A stretch of 64,000 bases of DNA from assembly GCA_011009095.1 (NCBI GenBank), contig VTPC01090622.1, positions 173,693-237,692 on the forward strand. The letters are read 5' to 3'. Both the position numbers and the translations under genes were made by a program. Shown here piece after piece: positions 1 through 13,269 of the stretch. Source of the DNA: Ignelater luminosus (lineage: Eukaryota; Arthropoda; Insecta; Coleoptera; Elateridae). Within the stretch, counting starts at the first letter, position 1. Every line of letters begins with the position of its first letter. A model generated the notes under the pieces. It saw only the letters and a program-made list of their open reading frames with translations. It was not told the DNA's origin and made no database searches.

Positions 1-3000
1 TGAAGAAGACACCAGTAAAAACTTAAAATCAAGCTATCAATAATAAGTACCTTTAATGAAGGAAACATTTAAGGAACTTCAACTGAACATTGTAGAATAA
101 TTTGTGGAATAAATTAAAACTTTCGTAATCGGTATTCTTAGATCTATCAACGACATAATCCCAAAACCGGGTTGAGGGCAACTCTTTAATCAAATCAAAA
201 CTACATAAATGAAGAGAAATGTTGCTATTTTTGTTGTTTTGTTTGCCAATTTTAATATCTGATGGAAAGAAAAAAAGGATCGGGGCAAAATCCGTCTTAG
301 AAATGTGAGGGAAACGTTACCAAAAGAATTTACTTGTTCTCTGCTAAAAGTTTGTTGATATAATCTGCAAAAAGGGAATTTAATAAAACAGAGAAGCAAT
401 TTGCTTATTAAAATGACGAAAGAAAGATTAAGGTATTCTTGATTTATCTGTTTCACGTGGTTCCATCTACATGATTCTTAGTGAACCATAGAAAAGAAAT
501 ATTTTGTAAGGTGGTGAGTAAAGTCAGAAACGGTTCAAAGGGAAATGTAATAAGTGATACACAAAACTCTACTAATTATAGATTTTCTAACCAGAATATT
601 GTCAATGAAAGAGGCACCAATAGAAAAGCACAATAAAACTAAACCAGTAAACTTAACATTATCCAAGCAAATATTTAATGAACCTGGACTTGAAACTGAA
701 CTGAACCAAATTACCAAAGTTTCTAACTAGAGTACGTTTGTAAGTAAAAAACGAACGATCTACTAGGCGCAGGACTCTAGAAGTCGTTAGTATGCAATTG
801 AGGAAATGAATGTACCTAAAGATATATAGATGGAGGCAAATAAAAAATACCTGAATAATTCCAAAAGGTCACCAGAGAAAAAATAATTAGTCAACCTTGA
901 TTTCCCTTCGGATGCCCCAGCAGACTGATTCCTTATTAGTGACAGCTCTATAATCTAATAACATAGTAGTCTTTGTAAATAAAAAGAAGAAATATCTTAT
1001 AGTGTCTGTTTTATTCTGCACACTTTGATTTCCATTGTGATATAAAATCTAACTCCTCTTGACTACTTCAACAAAAAAAAAGAGAAGAGTTTAGAAGAGG
1101 AACGCGTTCTTTCGCTATTTGTAGGATTATTTAAATTCTGTTGTATGAGAAAGGCCCCATTCAGAAAAACAATAAAGAAGAATGGATTAATTTCCATAAT
1201 GTCATAAAAATTTGATAAACAACAGAACATGCCAAGTAATAATTGAGAACGATGATTGTGATATTTTTTAGAATTTTGACATATTGCAACTGATCGTACT
1301 ATAACTTGATAGCAATGTTCGGAAAGCCCACAATGAAAATGTTATCAAATATCTTGATTTCTTTTACAAAACTCAAAGCAACTTAGGAGTTAAGAGATGT
1401 AGCACCCTACTTATTACAAACAGTGTACTTAGACGGATCTAGCCATCGTAAACAACTAGGCTCGTAAGTAATAAAAAGCATAAGACATAAAACCCAAAAA
1501 GATATAATACAATGCACTGATAAGTAGAAAAATGCCTAAGATACTTATCTGACGATACATTACACAACTCGCGCAATGATTATTGTAATTTCTACAGCAA
1601 GAAAAATCAAATAAGAAAATAATTTGTACCTTTCCTAACACGCAGAACTAGAAATCAAAACGCAAAAGTGCTAACGAAAAACCAAAGCTACCGACAGACT
1701 ATGTTAAGTAAATGAATAATATTACATCAGATAATTGAGATGCTATGACAAGCTTTGAGAAATACACTGAAAAGGAATTTTTCTAAACGAAAATTGTTAG
1801 ATAAAGAATGTTACTAGACAACATGGCATTTCTAGGAAGGTAATTTGGTCTCTAGAAAATATTAATGCGCACCAACGCGACAGTATCTAAATTGTAACTA
1901 ATGATCTCTGCACGGAACTGCAGTTTCATTAATAAAAACATAATAAGACCACCACATTATTACGAAGACACTACGTGTATCTACGTAGCTACCTGGTTAC
2001 ATATTTATATTCTTGGCATTTCTAACATTTGCAATAATTATAGGTAGCAAAATGTAACACTAGACACCATGAAAAAGTTAATTGCACATATTTTGTTATC
2101 ATTATTATTATTAATTAACAGTAAAAGTACTTTGAGACGGTACATGTCAAAAACTTGCACTTGTGTAAACATTTTTAGCATTATGTAAATATTCAGTACT
2201 AAAAGATAACTGAAAGTTTTCCCTTCCAAACTTTATTGCAACTTTCTCAAACACGTAAATACAAGTTCTAAATTTCCCGATCTTAGTTACTCTTTCACAG
2301 TCGACTTTATCTAAAAATAATGTTTCACGTATATGATTCACGTTTTCACTGCGCAAATTGTAAAAGAAGATGAAAGCTCTACTTTCGAAAAGAAGCACTC
2401 ATTTCACCACTTCGACCTTAGAGCTTAGCAGTAAATAAAGCTTCCCTTATGTTTTATTGCCCCGCAAAGAAAAGGCAGTGCTTTCAAAAAAGAGCGTATA
2501 ATTAAAGTTTTGTGTGAATGAGTTACGCGTTACAGGCTTAAAACATTTCCAGAAACATAAAGATTTTATCTTATGCTGGGAAACTATTTCTGGAACCGTA
2601 AGAAATTCTAAAGTAAATTATTTTCTGTTGGTATTGCTGCTTGCGGCAACCAAAAAGAAACAACGCGTGTATGTAGCTCGTATTGTAAATATAAAAAATA
2701 TTCTATTTTTCTTTTTATTTTCGCGCTGTTGTTATAAAAAGCTGTACGGGAGGTTTCATATTCCAAGACGAATAACCCTCATCGTTGCTCGTGACAATGA
2801 GGATTTGATCGTCTCGTAGATGGAAAGCAATTGTCGCGCTAAAGCACATTTTGATGTGAAGATGTCGATAAAAACGTGAATTGCAGGATGTAGGACACAC
2901 GCTGCCATGAATATTTCAGGCATTCCAATGATTGTGACATTCGGCGCCGCCGCTAATGAACAATTCATACACGGCAATCTGGGAACGAGCGGCCTATAAA

Positions 3001-3492
3001 AATCAGAAGCATTTTATAAGATTGCGAATTCCTAACGTGTCGCTGGAGCAATCTTCTGATGTCTTGCTATTACGAGGTAATCATGGGGTCGCGCTATCAT
3101 TTGTACTCTTTCCAATATTCCCGCATTACTCGCTTCTCAGCTTTCCAATTTCCTTATTTATTACTTAACACCTAAACTAGTTTGTAAAGTATTCACCTTC
3201 CATACGCATGTGTGCAGGTAGTCGTAAATACCGCAACTTCTACAACAAATTACTGAAGTTGTGTAATACACTTAGAGAACGTAGTTACAGAATAACTTAT
3301 AATAACCTCGTGTCTGTCAAACTAGCGAACGAAGTTTATGCAATTTTAATCTGATTTAATATATGGTTTGAGTTTGCGAACCCAGTTAATTTTGGTAATA
3401 CTCATATTTTTCACTTTATTGCTTAAGTTTTAGGAGCAGTATTTTTAGGAGGAAGCCCTAAACCAACATGTTTACTGTCACTTTCTGTGCAG
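1..3492. other. AT-rich intron upstream of the DIP Ig exon; no gene recognised
   Basis: This stretch precedes the Ig-domain exon and is probably the preceding DIP intron. I looked for the upstream half of the same Ig domain (a cysteine followed by a W-containing strand) and did not recognise it here. A richer-GC patch at about 2740-3000 stands out from the surrounding AT-rich DNA but carries no convincing open frame with homology. It ends in a usable splice acceptor, TTTCTGTGCAG, at 3482-3492. Confidence 0.6.
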
Positions 3493-3642
3493 GGGCGAAG
3501 TACGAGCCGATTATGGTGGATAACGCTTACAAAGTTCATATGAAACTGACTATTCGTAGTGTCGGACCGTCCGACTACGGTTCGTATAAATGCGTCTCCA
3601 AGAATTCCCTGGGGGACACTGATGGTACCATCAAACTATACC
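3493..3642 (+). CDS. DIP-family (dpr-interacting protein) gene, exon for second half of an Ig domain
   Basis: This 150-bp exon sits between a TGTGCAG acceptor and a GTAAGT donor, with phase-1 boundaries on both sides. The translation carries the signature of an Ig C-terminal half: a tyrosine-rich strand, then LTIRSV, then SDYGSYKCVSKNSLGD and a closing DGTIKLY. The DxGxYxC motif holds the second disulfide cysteine of the Ig fold. The SKNSLGDTDGTIKLY ending is typical of the membrane-proximal (third) Ig domain of insect DIP proteins, and lachesin and neurotrimin relatives are similar. DIPs are neuronal surface proteins that bind Dpr partners and specify synaptic matching. The first half of the domain must lie upstream of this exon and was not found in the window. 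The next coding exon in phase is at 56722, so the following intron is about 53 kb. DIP is the best call; lachesin-like is the main alternative. Confidence 0.85.
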
Positions 3643-5904
3643 GTAAGTATACCGCAATTTAATTTTTGTTATAAACTTGTTAAATGTGCTATTCCTATAC
3701 CATTTTGGGATAAATTTACACTTGTGGGTCATCAGTTTTATTAAACTGCCCCTTTCTGCCTTCCTAATTCTAAAGTATTTTATAGAGTAGGAAAATCGTA
3801 ATGCTAATACAAAGGTTTGTTTTTTTTTTATTTTTAGAATGCGGTTCGGTTTTATAGCTATAAACGTATTATTGAATTCGTTTGTTTTATAGACAGGGCA
3901 ATTACAAGTCTTTGTAACGGATCACTTATTGAAAATGAAAAGCGCTCAATAACAAAGATAGTAATAGGAGATTTTTGTTCACCGTGTTTTAAAAGATGGA
4001 ATTACTTAGCTATAGAAGAGTATAAAATGCATCTCTTATCATCAAAAGTGTATTCATTAACGTTGAGGTATATTCAATTCTCTACTATAAATATATCCAT
4101 TACAGGACAAATAGAGTTTTTGTTCTAGCAAAGCCGTCCTTTACAAATCTGTAAAACTTCATTACCATATAGTATAGCAACTACGTTATGTGAGTTGTGA
4201 TCCTAAATATTAAAGGAAAACAAAAGAAAAAAGATACAGAGAGGGAAAAAATAGAAAGAGGAGTTGGATATGTTTTGTAAAATGCTCTGATGGTTTCTAG
4301 TGCAATCATATTTCTTTGAAGCTTTTTAGTACGAATAGATGTAATTCTCTTTCCTTTTTCATGATTTTACGTACATTTTTCAAAGAATGTATGAACCTTC
4401 GTTCACTTCCTATTTTGTGATTATATAAAATTGAATTCTGTGGATTCTTTTACGTAAAGTACGACGGATTCCATTTTAAACACTGATTAACTAAAAGGCA
4501 TTTTAAAGATTATTAAACAATAAGTAATAATTTTTAATGGTAATTTCTTAATAAAGTCGGATTCTACCCGTGTCACTCTAAGAAACCACTTTGCCTACAT
4601 TGAAGATTACAGAAATCTAGAAAGGGACAAATTTAATTTTATCAAACTTAAAGAAAATTCAGCAAAGACCTTTCTTTAACCTCATCTTCAAGAGCATAAG
4701 CATGTAGTACTTTAGTTAAGTGAGAAATCTGTGAAATGGCTCATTAGAACACACGACGTTAACTTGTCACCATATTAATTGGATCACTATGTAAATTAGA
4801 GAACAGCGAGCGAAATGCCGTAGGCATTTTTAGAAACCAAAAGGCGTTTTCTTGTCTTGTTGAAACCTTACCGTGCATAGGTATTTCTTCAATTTTAAGA
4901 AACCTTTTAACTAGTTTGTCAAGTGGACAAAGAGAGTTTAAATTACAAGAAATTTTTAAAGGAGCTGTAAAAATTCTAATTTTCCGCCTAATATCCAGCC
5001 AAGTTTGGTTTGTCGAAAATTCGGTTGATCTGGCTCAAAGGACCAATGTTTGATATATTGAACTGTATATTTATTGATACTGTTGTAACTTGTTGTTACA
5101 TCATTTTAAACTTAACTGCTAACATTTAAGTAAGTAAGGTTTAACGTATAGGGTGTGTTACCCCCGCCCAGGTTCCCATAGAAGCTGCGTACTGTACTCA
5201 ACATGACTGACATGGGAAATTCCTAAGCCAGCTAGTCTTTACAACCTGCTGAGTTTATTCTTGCAGTCCCTAACCAGTGCTTTTAGCCATCTTGGGACGG
5301 CATTGACATAGCCCACCTCGTTTTGTTAATGATCTCTACAGTTTTGTGTCACCAAATCATCAATGCGTAGGTAATGGTGAGTATTGTCTTTATTACCTTT
5401 GCTTTATTGATATTTACAATCAGCTGTGTCGGTTCAGAAGTGGTGTAATGATTTTTCCTGGTTACTCTATCCGCTCTAAGTTCCTGAATGCGTTTGACTT
5501 TAATTTAATTTTAGTTTGATTAACTATTAAGGTGGCTAGTTCCGATTATCTTTTGAGTTTCTGCTCATAAGTACCTTGCGGCATAAATTAATCATTTAAT
5601 CAATCACTGGACTATTTCAAGTGATTTTCCCTGTGCATCTTGCAAGACACTGATTTATTCGCAAAGACCTTTAAGAGTTTTGTGCAATGAATGCAGAGTC
5701 TTTACTGTTGTCTTCTAAAGTTTGTCTGCCTGTACGCTAAGCAATTGAACAATCTATAAACTTCGGCTCTAAGAGCAAATAAGGCTTGTCTTTTAATTAT
5801 TATAATTTTATTAATTAAAACTTCGTTCCTCCTTTTACACTTATCTTCTTTACCATTACTGCAAAGGATACATCTAGGACATCAGTTAGCATGAGCTAAC
5901 GTTA
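3643..5904. other. Intron sequence, no gene recognised
   Basis: This is the beginning of the 53-kb DIP intron, from its GTAAGT donor. It is AT-rich and full of stops in all frames. The part from about 5150 to 5780 is less AT-rich and may be an old repeat, but I could not assign it to a family. Confidence 0.6.
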
Positions 5905-6119
5905 CAGTCCAGTCAATAAGCTGGGAAAAAAGGCCGAATTAAAAAAAACACTCAGATCTAATTTAAAAAACTTTTTTGCAATGCTTTCTATGTGACCCCA
6001 TGATCATTCATGACTATTGAGCCCTTTCCCGCGCCCTCCCTTCTCCCCAAATCGTGAAATCAACCTTTTTAACCACCCCCTTTCTGGAGATTTTGTTTTA
6101 TTTGTGTGTGAATTTTAGC

Positions 6120-6905
6120 TCCAAAATGGCTTCTAGGAGGTTTTTTTGAGTCGCTGATTACGAATCTGGCATTAGTTTTCCGGAAAAGTGAACCTGACCG
6201 TGGAAAAACGGAAAATTTGGCCTAATTTCTTGCAAAATTTTTCTTGTTTGTGAAAATTTTGAATTTTAACTCGAAAATGGGTTCCAGAAGGTTTTTTTTG
6301 TCGCTGATTACGAATCCGAGAATAGTTTTTCGGAAAAACCACTCTGGCCGTGGAAAATCGGGAAATTTTGCCCAATTTTGGCAAACATTTTGGAGTTTCA
6401 GCTCGAAAATGGGTTCTAGATAGTTTTTTGGGTCGCTGATCACGAATCCGGCATTAGTTTTTCGGAAAAGTAAACCTGGCCGTAAAAAACGGAAAATTTA
6501 ACTTAATTTCTGGAAAAATTTCTTTTCGTAAAAATTTCCAAATTTTGGCTTGGAAATAGGTCCTAGGAGGTAATTTTGGTCGCTGATTACGAATCTTATA
6601 TTAGTTTTTCGGAAAAACCACTCTGGCCGTGGAAAATCGGAAAATTTTGCCTAATTTTGGCAACCATTTTGGAGTTTCAGTTCGAAAATGGGTTTTAGAT
6701 AGTTTTATGGCCGTCGAACATCGAAAAATTTGGCCTAATTTCTGGAAACATTTTTTTTTTTCGTGAAAACTTCCAAATTTTGGCTCGAAAATGGGTCCTG
6801 GGAGGTTATTTTGGTCGCTGATCACGAATCTGATATTAGTTTTCCGAGAAAACCATCCTGGCCGTGGTAAATCAGAAAATTTCTGAAAACATTTTGGAAT
6901 TTCAG
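6120..6905. repeat. Tandem units (~130-150 bp) in the left arm of the foldback-like element
   Basis: Each unit contains GTCGCTGATTACGAATC, then TTAGTTTTTCGGAAAA, then CTGGCCGTGGAAAA, then AAATTTGGCC, a TTTTGGCTCGAAAATGGGTT segment and a T-run. The GTCGCTGAT core recurs near 6150, 6300, 6432, 6579 and 6812, with a partly deleted unit near 6710. Units are diverged by substitutions and small deletions. The same unit recurs in opposite orientation on the right arm, near 7200 and 7345. Confidence 0.85.
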
Positions 6906-7134
6906 CTCGAAAATGAGTTCTAGACAGTTCTTTGCCATTTTCTTCATTTTTCTCATGCTTAACCGCTTTCGCATTCGATGTAGTCGACATGTTTGAAACC
7001 AGTTTTCACTGTTGCGGTGAATATTGCGGTAAACCCGTAAAAAATCATTAAGAAATTTTCAAAAAAAAACGTGTTTTATGTCGATTTCGGGGTAATAGCA
7101 TGCTGCCACTTCGAAAACATTTAGAAAAAAGCTT

Positions 7135-7400
7135 TTTTTTAGATTTTCCAATTTTCCACGGCCAGGGTAGTTTTTTCGGAAAACTAATATCGGATTCATG
7201 ATCAGCGACCAAAAACCCTCTAGGATCCACCTTGGAGTTAAAATTAAAGATTTTCACGAACAAAAAAAATCTTTCCAAAAATTAGGCCAAATTTTCCGTT
7301 TTTCCACGGCCAGGTTCACTTTTCCGAAAAACTAATATCGGATTCGTAATGAGCGACCCAAAAAACCTTCTAGAAGCCATTTTTGAGCTAAAATTCACAC
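7135..7400. repeat. Inverted copies of the tandem unit in the right arm
   Basis: Two units here are the reverse complement of those at 6120-6905: TTCCACGGCCAGG, then CGGAAAACTAATATCGGATTC, then a GAGCGACC or CAGCGACC core. The left arm has about six units and the right arm only two, so the arms are unequal, as in Foldback elements whose arms expand and contract. The spacer between the arms (about 6910-7130) is not repeated in the window. Confidence 0.8.
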
Positions 7401-7597
7401 ACTTTCATAAATAAAAAAAATCTTCAGAAAGGGGGTGGTTAAAAGGATTGATTGCATGATCTGGGGCAGAAGGGGGGCAGGGGGGAGGTCTCAATAGTCA
7501 TGAATGACCTTGGGGTCATAACAACTCACTGCAAAAAAGAATTTCCAAATTCGTTCTGATTGTTTTTTTTTATTCTCCCAGCTCATTGACTGGACTA

Positions 7598-10500
7598 TTA
7601 AGGGATGTGAAGAATATCCACTGGGCTGAAATGTAAAAATAATAATATATTATTCAACGAGCACATGATGTAGGCTATTATTGAAGAGGATGAAGATTAC
7701 ACACTCGTCGAATCATCCAAGTGAATAATGCCCATTATGTGCGAGTCGAATACGACGTTTTATCTACGATTCTAACGCTTCTGAGAAAGATCTGGAGGTG
7801 GACTCCCTGAGGGAGGCGATGTCCGAATTCCTGAATATGTAGAAGTCAATGAAAGTAAACAATCTTCACAAAGAGAGTTTTAGACCTGGAATACAAGGAT
7901 CCTCTGAAAACGATGTCCAAATTTTTTTTCTAACAATAAATAGTTTGAGATTATAATAATTTCTATTTTGTTTATATCTATAAATAGTCAACCAACAAAA
8001 CACCGCCAGTGAATAAAATTCATAATACACTAGTATTTTATGAGTATGATTATATCCCTATGGTTACGCGTATAACGCCTATATTATTGAAGAGTCGTAG
8101 ATAAATAAAATAAAAGCCTAAAAATCTAAAATTTACCAAATCGATGAATCTTTGATCCTGGAGCCGGTTTAGTTTTTCGAGCTAGTTAAGTTTTCCTAAT
8201 TGATCAGGATTTTGGTAATAATCAACTTTTTCAGAGATCTTTCTGACATGTTAATTACCTAATACATGTCAGTACAAATTTTTGATTACCGACGTTCTTG
8301 TTTTAAGATCTTTGAAAGAATCTTTGTTGAACGATATTCGAAAGAGACGACAGAACACCTCTCTTACATCGAACTTTTCTGTAAAACCTATTAGCTATTT
8401 GAGAAAAAAAGATTGAGAAAAGCATATTTTCATAATATTTATATAATTTGAAAAAGTTAATAATATTGTGAAAGAATTCCATTAAAATGTTTACGTAATT
8501 CTGAAGCTACTTAGTTTCTCTACCTATTTGACATTTTGTTATGTCTTACGTTCGTAACAAATATAGTCTCTGGTTGAATATGGAAGTATACAAACCTTAT
8601 AAATTTTATTGATAAAGTCTACGTTCAACAATAATATTGCTCTTAGTTTATTCATAAGCATACGCATACAGTTTCTTAAGAGAAATGTATGTATACGACC
8701 GCCTGCCCGTGTTTTGTATAAAAAATATTTCACTTTTAAAACATTAACTTAATGATTTAACAAACAGGATTATTTTTAGAGATACGTACATATACAAGCG
8801 TCAATTTTATTTGTGTGTAAAAAAAGCACAACGTGTTAGCTATTAGAAAAGCTTCCTAGCGCCTATACTTCTCAATTTTATACGCCTACAACACCCTTTA
8901 GAAGAAACTTTTTAAGATCAATAAATCAAAATAATTCTTTAGAAACATCTTTTAAGCTGTTGCAAAAAAATATTTTTAGACATATAGCTTTTCCTTTATT
9001 ATTACTTCATGTGTAAAGCTTCAACATGGATTTATTGATATTATGTTGTGATAATTCTCTAGTTAGGGTAAATGTTTTATCAAATATGGAAAGAGAGATT
9101 TTAAAATTTACAAAGCAAAGAGAAACTTAAACCTTTAATATTAATCTATCACAGTGAACATTTTCGAAGTTTATTTAGGATAATGAAATTTAGAAACAAG
9201 GACCACAGAAGTTTTTAATATTGTTCAATGTTCTTAAATATTTTACCTACTCTTGAAATCGATAACGGGGTTGCCCTTGGCCTTAGACACCTATCCCTCT
9301 CTGCCGTAATAATAATAACCCAAATCAAATCTCATCTAAATGTTCTAAATGGCAGTTCTAACAATGTCTTTGCCAGATGACTTCAAAGGGTATCCTTTCA
9401 TTGCTGTATAAATGGCAAGCTTTAAAAGAGTTTTTTTGTCTATCTATACTAGCTTTAACATGAACTGAAAATTTTAGTAATAATATTCTCTCGCAAACGT
9501 TCTATTCTGTATGTTAAAATAATACCTAGAATCATAAACAGGGTATTTCTCACAATTAATTACCTTACGAATAAATATCTTAGCAGAAACTAAAGTATTG
9601 ACGCTGTTTAAATCAGACCTGTACAGACTAGTACATCTTTATGTATTTCTTTAGATGTCGTCATGCATCATAATATGTATAATCAATCGATTTGCTTACC
9701 CTAAAACTGTTGTATACTTGCATATTTGTATGCATAAAGTTCTTGTGTAGGTATCACATTTATTTCTAAAACGTAGCAGGCTTATTATAATTATGTAGCT
9801 AACCAACTTATTCAAACATTTTATATGATGGATGCTATCATTTAGCAAATTAAATAATAAAAGTTTATTTTTGGATTGTTGTCAGTATTCGGTGTCACGA
9901 TAGAAGGGGCGAATATTCACTTTCCAAGTACGCAAGGTATGGCAACTTCTTGCAAAAGGTTTTGAATTTCTTAATGATTCCTTATAGTTAATTCTGACGT
10001 CTTACAATAGAAATGTCATTTTTAGGGTTAAAATTTATTTTTATTTTTTCATTTGTTTTATTTTTAACCGATTATTATGCAACGTTACTCATCTATAATA
10101 CTTGTACTTAGATTGTTACAATATTTCTGTTCCATTTCATTAAAATACAAATTTCATGTTATCAACTAAATCTGTTCTGACTTTGTCTATAAATAAATTC
10201 GGTTGGTTTTTGCTTCCGCTTACACAAGGTTATACTAGTTTCGTGATGATCATTTGATATATCTAATATGTTGTTTTATACAATATGATTCACTGGCTTT
10301 TTGCTGTTTCTACCAATTTTAATAAAATTATAAAAGTTTTATGAATTCTTTCTATTCAAATTTTCAAAGATTTATAGTAGAATCTACTTATTTTAAAATA
10401 AATTTTGGATGACAAACTTAAGAACGGATATATAGGGTGAAGAAGAAATTCCGCATTTATCTACTAATAACAAATTCGAACACCAATTTGGATTTTTCAG

Positions 10501-12002
10501 CTTAAGTTTGCCAAGTACAGTTGCGTTTTCTCCATTTATAATAAAAGTACTTACTTACTTTGTATTTCTGAAATTAGAAAACACTTAGTGAATTACCCTA
10601 CAATCAAAATATCAACTACCAGAAGTTTCTTCTCTTACAAAATACTAAAAGCTGTTAAATTAAGATAGTACAACGTTTCAAAAATATTATGTAACTTTGT
10701 TTATTAATAATTTCTATTAAAACCATGTCTCACAGCAATATTCGAATAATAACAATAAATGAAATAAAAATTTGTTGCTTTCATAATAAGGAGTGTCATG
10801 AAAAGAAAACAGTGTTTGAACTGTTGAACTGAAATAACAAGTTATGCAGCTTATTATTATTAATAATGGCAGGAATATCCTAACCATTGCTGAAAAAGTA
10901 GACGCAGTGCGTTTAGCTGATGAAAACGTTCTTTCATTCAGCATCAAAATCTTTCATTCAAGGTTTTTGTTTTGACCACTTTTGTGGTTTTGAGCAACTT
11001 TTTTCAATTTTTTAACTTCTTGCATTTATTTTTGAATGCAGTAGGCTAATGGTTTTTAGTAAAATCATTTAGAAATTGTATAAACATCTTCTTGAAAGGG
11101 TAGTATATTTGGGCAAAATTTGAAACCGAAGAGAAAATAAATCAAGAGAATACATGGTATGAAGGTGAGAAGTGAAACACTCTGTATAACTACCCTTAAA
11201 ATTAATCGAAATTAGATAAATGAGATTTGTTAAGAGTTGTTAGCAAGATAATTCTTGATTCATTGATAAATTGAGCATAAACTTATCTTAGACAACATAG
11301 TGCTATAATAACCAATTTTTATTAAAAACAATTAAAAATTAACACTACAATAAAATAGTATACAGACAGATAATGAAAATGGCAGAAAATTAAACTGAAA
11401 ATGTGATAATGTCAACAGTGACGCAAATATAATTTAGGCCCCCTAATGATGCAAATCATTATTTGCAATGTTGATTTCTTGTTATCTGTAATAAACTTAA
11501 TAATAATAATAATAATAACCAAAATTTTATATTTGTTGTCTTTGTTTAATATACAGGGTGTAGATAAATAACACCGAGAAACCGACGGATGCATAAATAG
11601 TTTTTCAAATGGCTCCGGAGTTATCGGCTTTGAAAGTTGCATGCAAACATTTTAACTTTTGTCTTTTTCATTTCCATCCGACGCGACGTTAGGTGTGTAC
11701 CTTACCTATAAAGTACACCTTGTGTAATTGGAAGTAAGTTTAAAACGCCGGGCAGGCAATTTCCTACAATTATAAGACAAATCGATAGGTCCCATTTAAA
11801 AAATTACACCCATGGTAAAACTTTTCAGTTGCTATACTAATCACCAAGTTATTTTTACAAGCATAGAAGAGAATGATCAACAGTTACATTGCAGATAAAT
11901 GTTCATGTGCTTTAATGGCAATTAGTTTAGTCCAAGCTTGCTGTATACACTTTGAAGGGTTTCAACATTACTTACCTACTTAATTATCCCGTAACCTCTT
12001 CT
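7598..12002. other. Intron sequence; only minor repeats recognised
   Basis: AT-rich DNA with no supported gene. Minor items: a ~60-bp segment at 10374-10432 that recurs at 15208-15268, an (AAT)n run near 11498-11518, and a TACAGGGTGT motif at about 11553-11562 that resembles the terminus of a mariner-like element (see findings). Confidence 0.6.
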
Positions 12003-12955
12003 ACCTATGGTGTAGCGGTGATATCTCTTTCTATGCTGTTCTATCTTGTGCTATGTTCTTTGCTTGCATCCACGTGAGCCCTTTCTCTTGCAGTGTATTT
12101 GCGATTTTTGTGTTCCATGCGGTCCTCGGTCTTTCTCTGCTATTTTCCCTTTCCAATTTTGTTTCCCACAGAATTTTTGCTGCCTTGTTCTCTCCCATTC
12201 TCGTCACGTGTCCAAATCACCTGAGTTGTTGAGTTGCTGTTTTATCTGCGATGCACTTTATTTCAAGTTTTCTTCTTATTTTTTCGTTTCTTATTCTTCT
12301 CTTCTACCTTTCTTAGTATTTTCATTTCACATGCTTGAATGTTGGCTCTCTAGTTTATTTGTTAGCATCCAGGATTCGCATTCGTATGGGAGTCAAAATC
12401 ATTACATATATTCTTGACTCTGTTCTTTTACTAATTTCTTTTTTGTTGAAACAGGCGCTGTATAACGTTCTATAAATTTTATTTATGTTGGCGATTATGT
12501 TGTTTATTTCCTTCATTGGGCCTTCTCTCGTTTCTATTATTGAGCCTAGGTATTTTATGTAACTTGTTCTGTGTAACATCTGATTTTCGCACATTATTTC
12601 TACTTCTTCGGCTTCTCTTCCTCTACACATTTTCTCCGACTTTCACTTTAATCTCTTCTTGTTCTGTTTCTTTAGATTTTTCATCTGTTCTAAGTTCTTC
12701 CTCATTGTTGACAGGTTTGTCTTTTTGTTTGTCTTTGGATTCTAAAGGTTCTATGACAAATTCTTACCATCTAGCTAATGTTTCGATGTTTTCCGATAGT
12801 ATACGTCCATCTTTAATTTTAACTCTCTAGTGAGTTTTTCTTTTTTTTTCTTAGATTTCTTGGAGTTCCTATTTGTGTTTTATTACAGCTTTTTACTAAA
12901 TTTTCCCCAATTGTTTTGACTTCGCTTTCTCTTACTATTCCAAAGATCAATAAGG
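12003..12955 (-). mobile_element. Non-LTR retrotransposon remnant (internally deleted, 3' end)
   Basis: On the minus strand, 12630-12355 encodes the region after the reverse-transcriptase palm: a SYIKYLGSII motif followed by an EIxxRI-type helix, KEISKRTESRIY and a PIRMRI segment. Farther downstream (about 12200-12050) a degenerate frame resembles the usual C-terminal tail (MGEN..AAKILWETKLE). Upstream (about 12830-12740), DGRILSENIETLARW resembles the linker between endonuclease and RT. It lies only ~100 bp from the post-palm region, so the RT core has been deleted. The APE-type non-LTR class is clear; the exact clade is not. Frames are broken by stops. Confidence 0.75.
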
Positions 12956-13269
12956 TTTTTCAAATTTGCAAAAATAAAAGGAAATTGTTTACGTTTCTTT
13001 AGTGAATGTATCTTTGACGGAGGTATCGTACTTTTTGCGTGAGATGGATAGGATTTTAATCAAAAGATGTTTGGAAGTGTGCTGGCTACAGAAAATTTAA
13101 AAAGTGTAGAACGAAGAATACTTATTGTTTCTGTATCTAAAATTAATTAAGAAAGAAACGATATATTAAGTAATCTTGAGATATTTATGGAAAATTAGAA
13201 CGAAAATGAAGATGGTAAAAGAGGTGAGATGATGATATAAGTTATGAGCAAATTAAAAGAGAATAATAT

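Larger units (their letters stand above)
5905..7597. mobile_element. Foldback-like element with long inverted arms containing tandem units
   Basis: The left end reads CAGTCCAGTCAATAAGCTGG and the right end, reverse-complemented, reads TAGTCCAGTCAATGAGCTGG. The arms stay alignable inward for at least about 290 bp. They share a GACCCCA...TCATTCATGACTATTGAG segment, a C-rich stretch, and a CCACCCCCTTTCT segment. Farther in, both arms consist of diverged tandem units. TTA flanks both ends (5902-5904 and 7598-7600), a possible 3-bp target duplication. No transposase frame is present, so the element would be non-autonomous. Long inverted repeats made of internal tandem repeats is the architecture of Drosophila Foldback elements; a Harbinger-type or other MITE derivative is an alternative. 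Confidence 0.75.

Noticed and set aside
2514..2977. Overlapping small frames on both strands upstream of the Ig exon
   Set aside because: No domain, no supporting splice sites, and frames open on both strands, as expected from a GC-richer patch.
10820..10960. Short plus-strand text resembling a pogo/CENP-B-type start (LTIAEKVDAVRLADE)
   Set aside because: Only about fifteen residues look familiar, with no continuation or terminal repeats; too weak to call.
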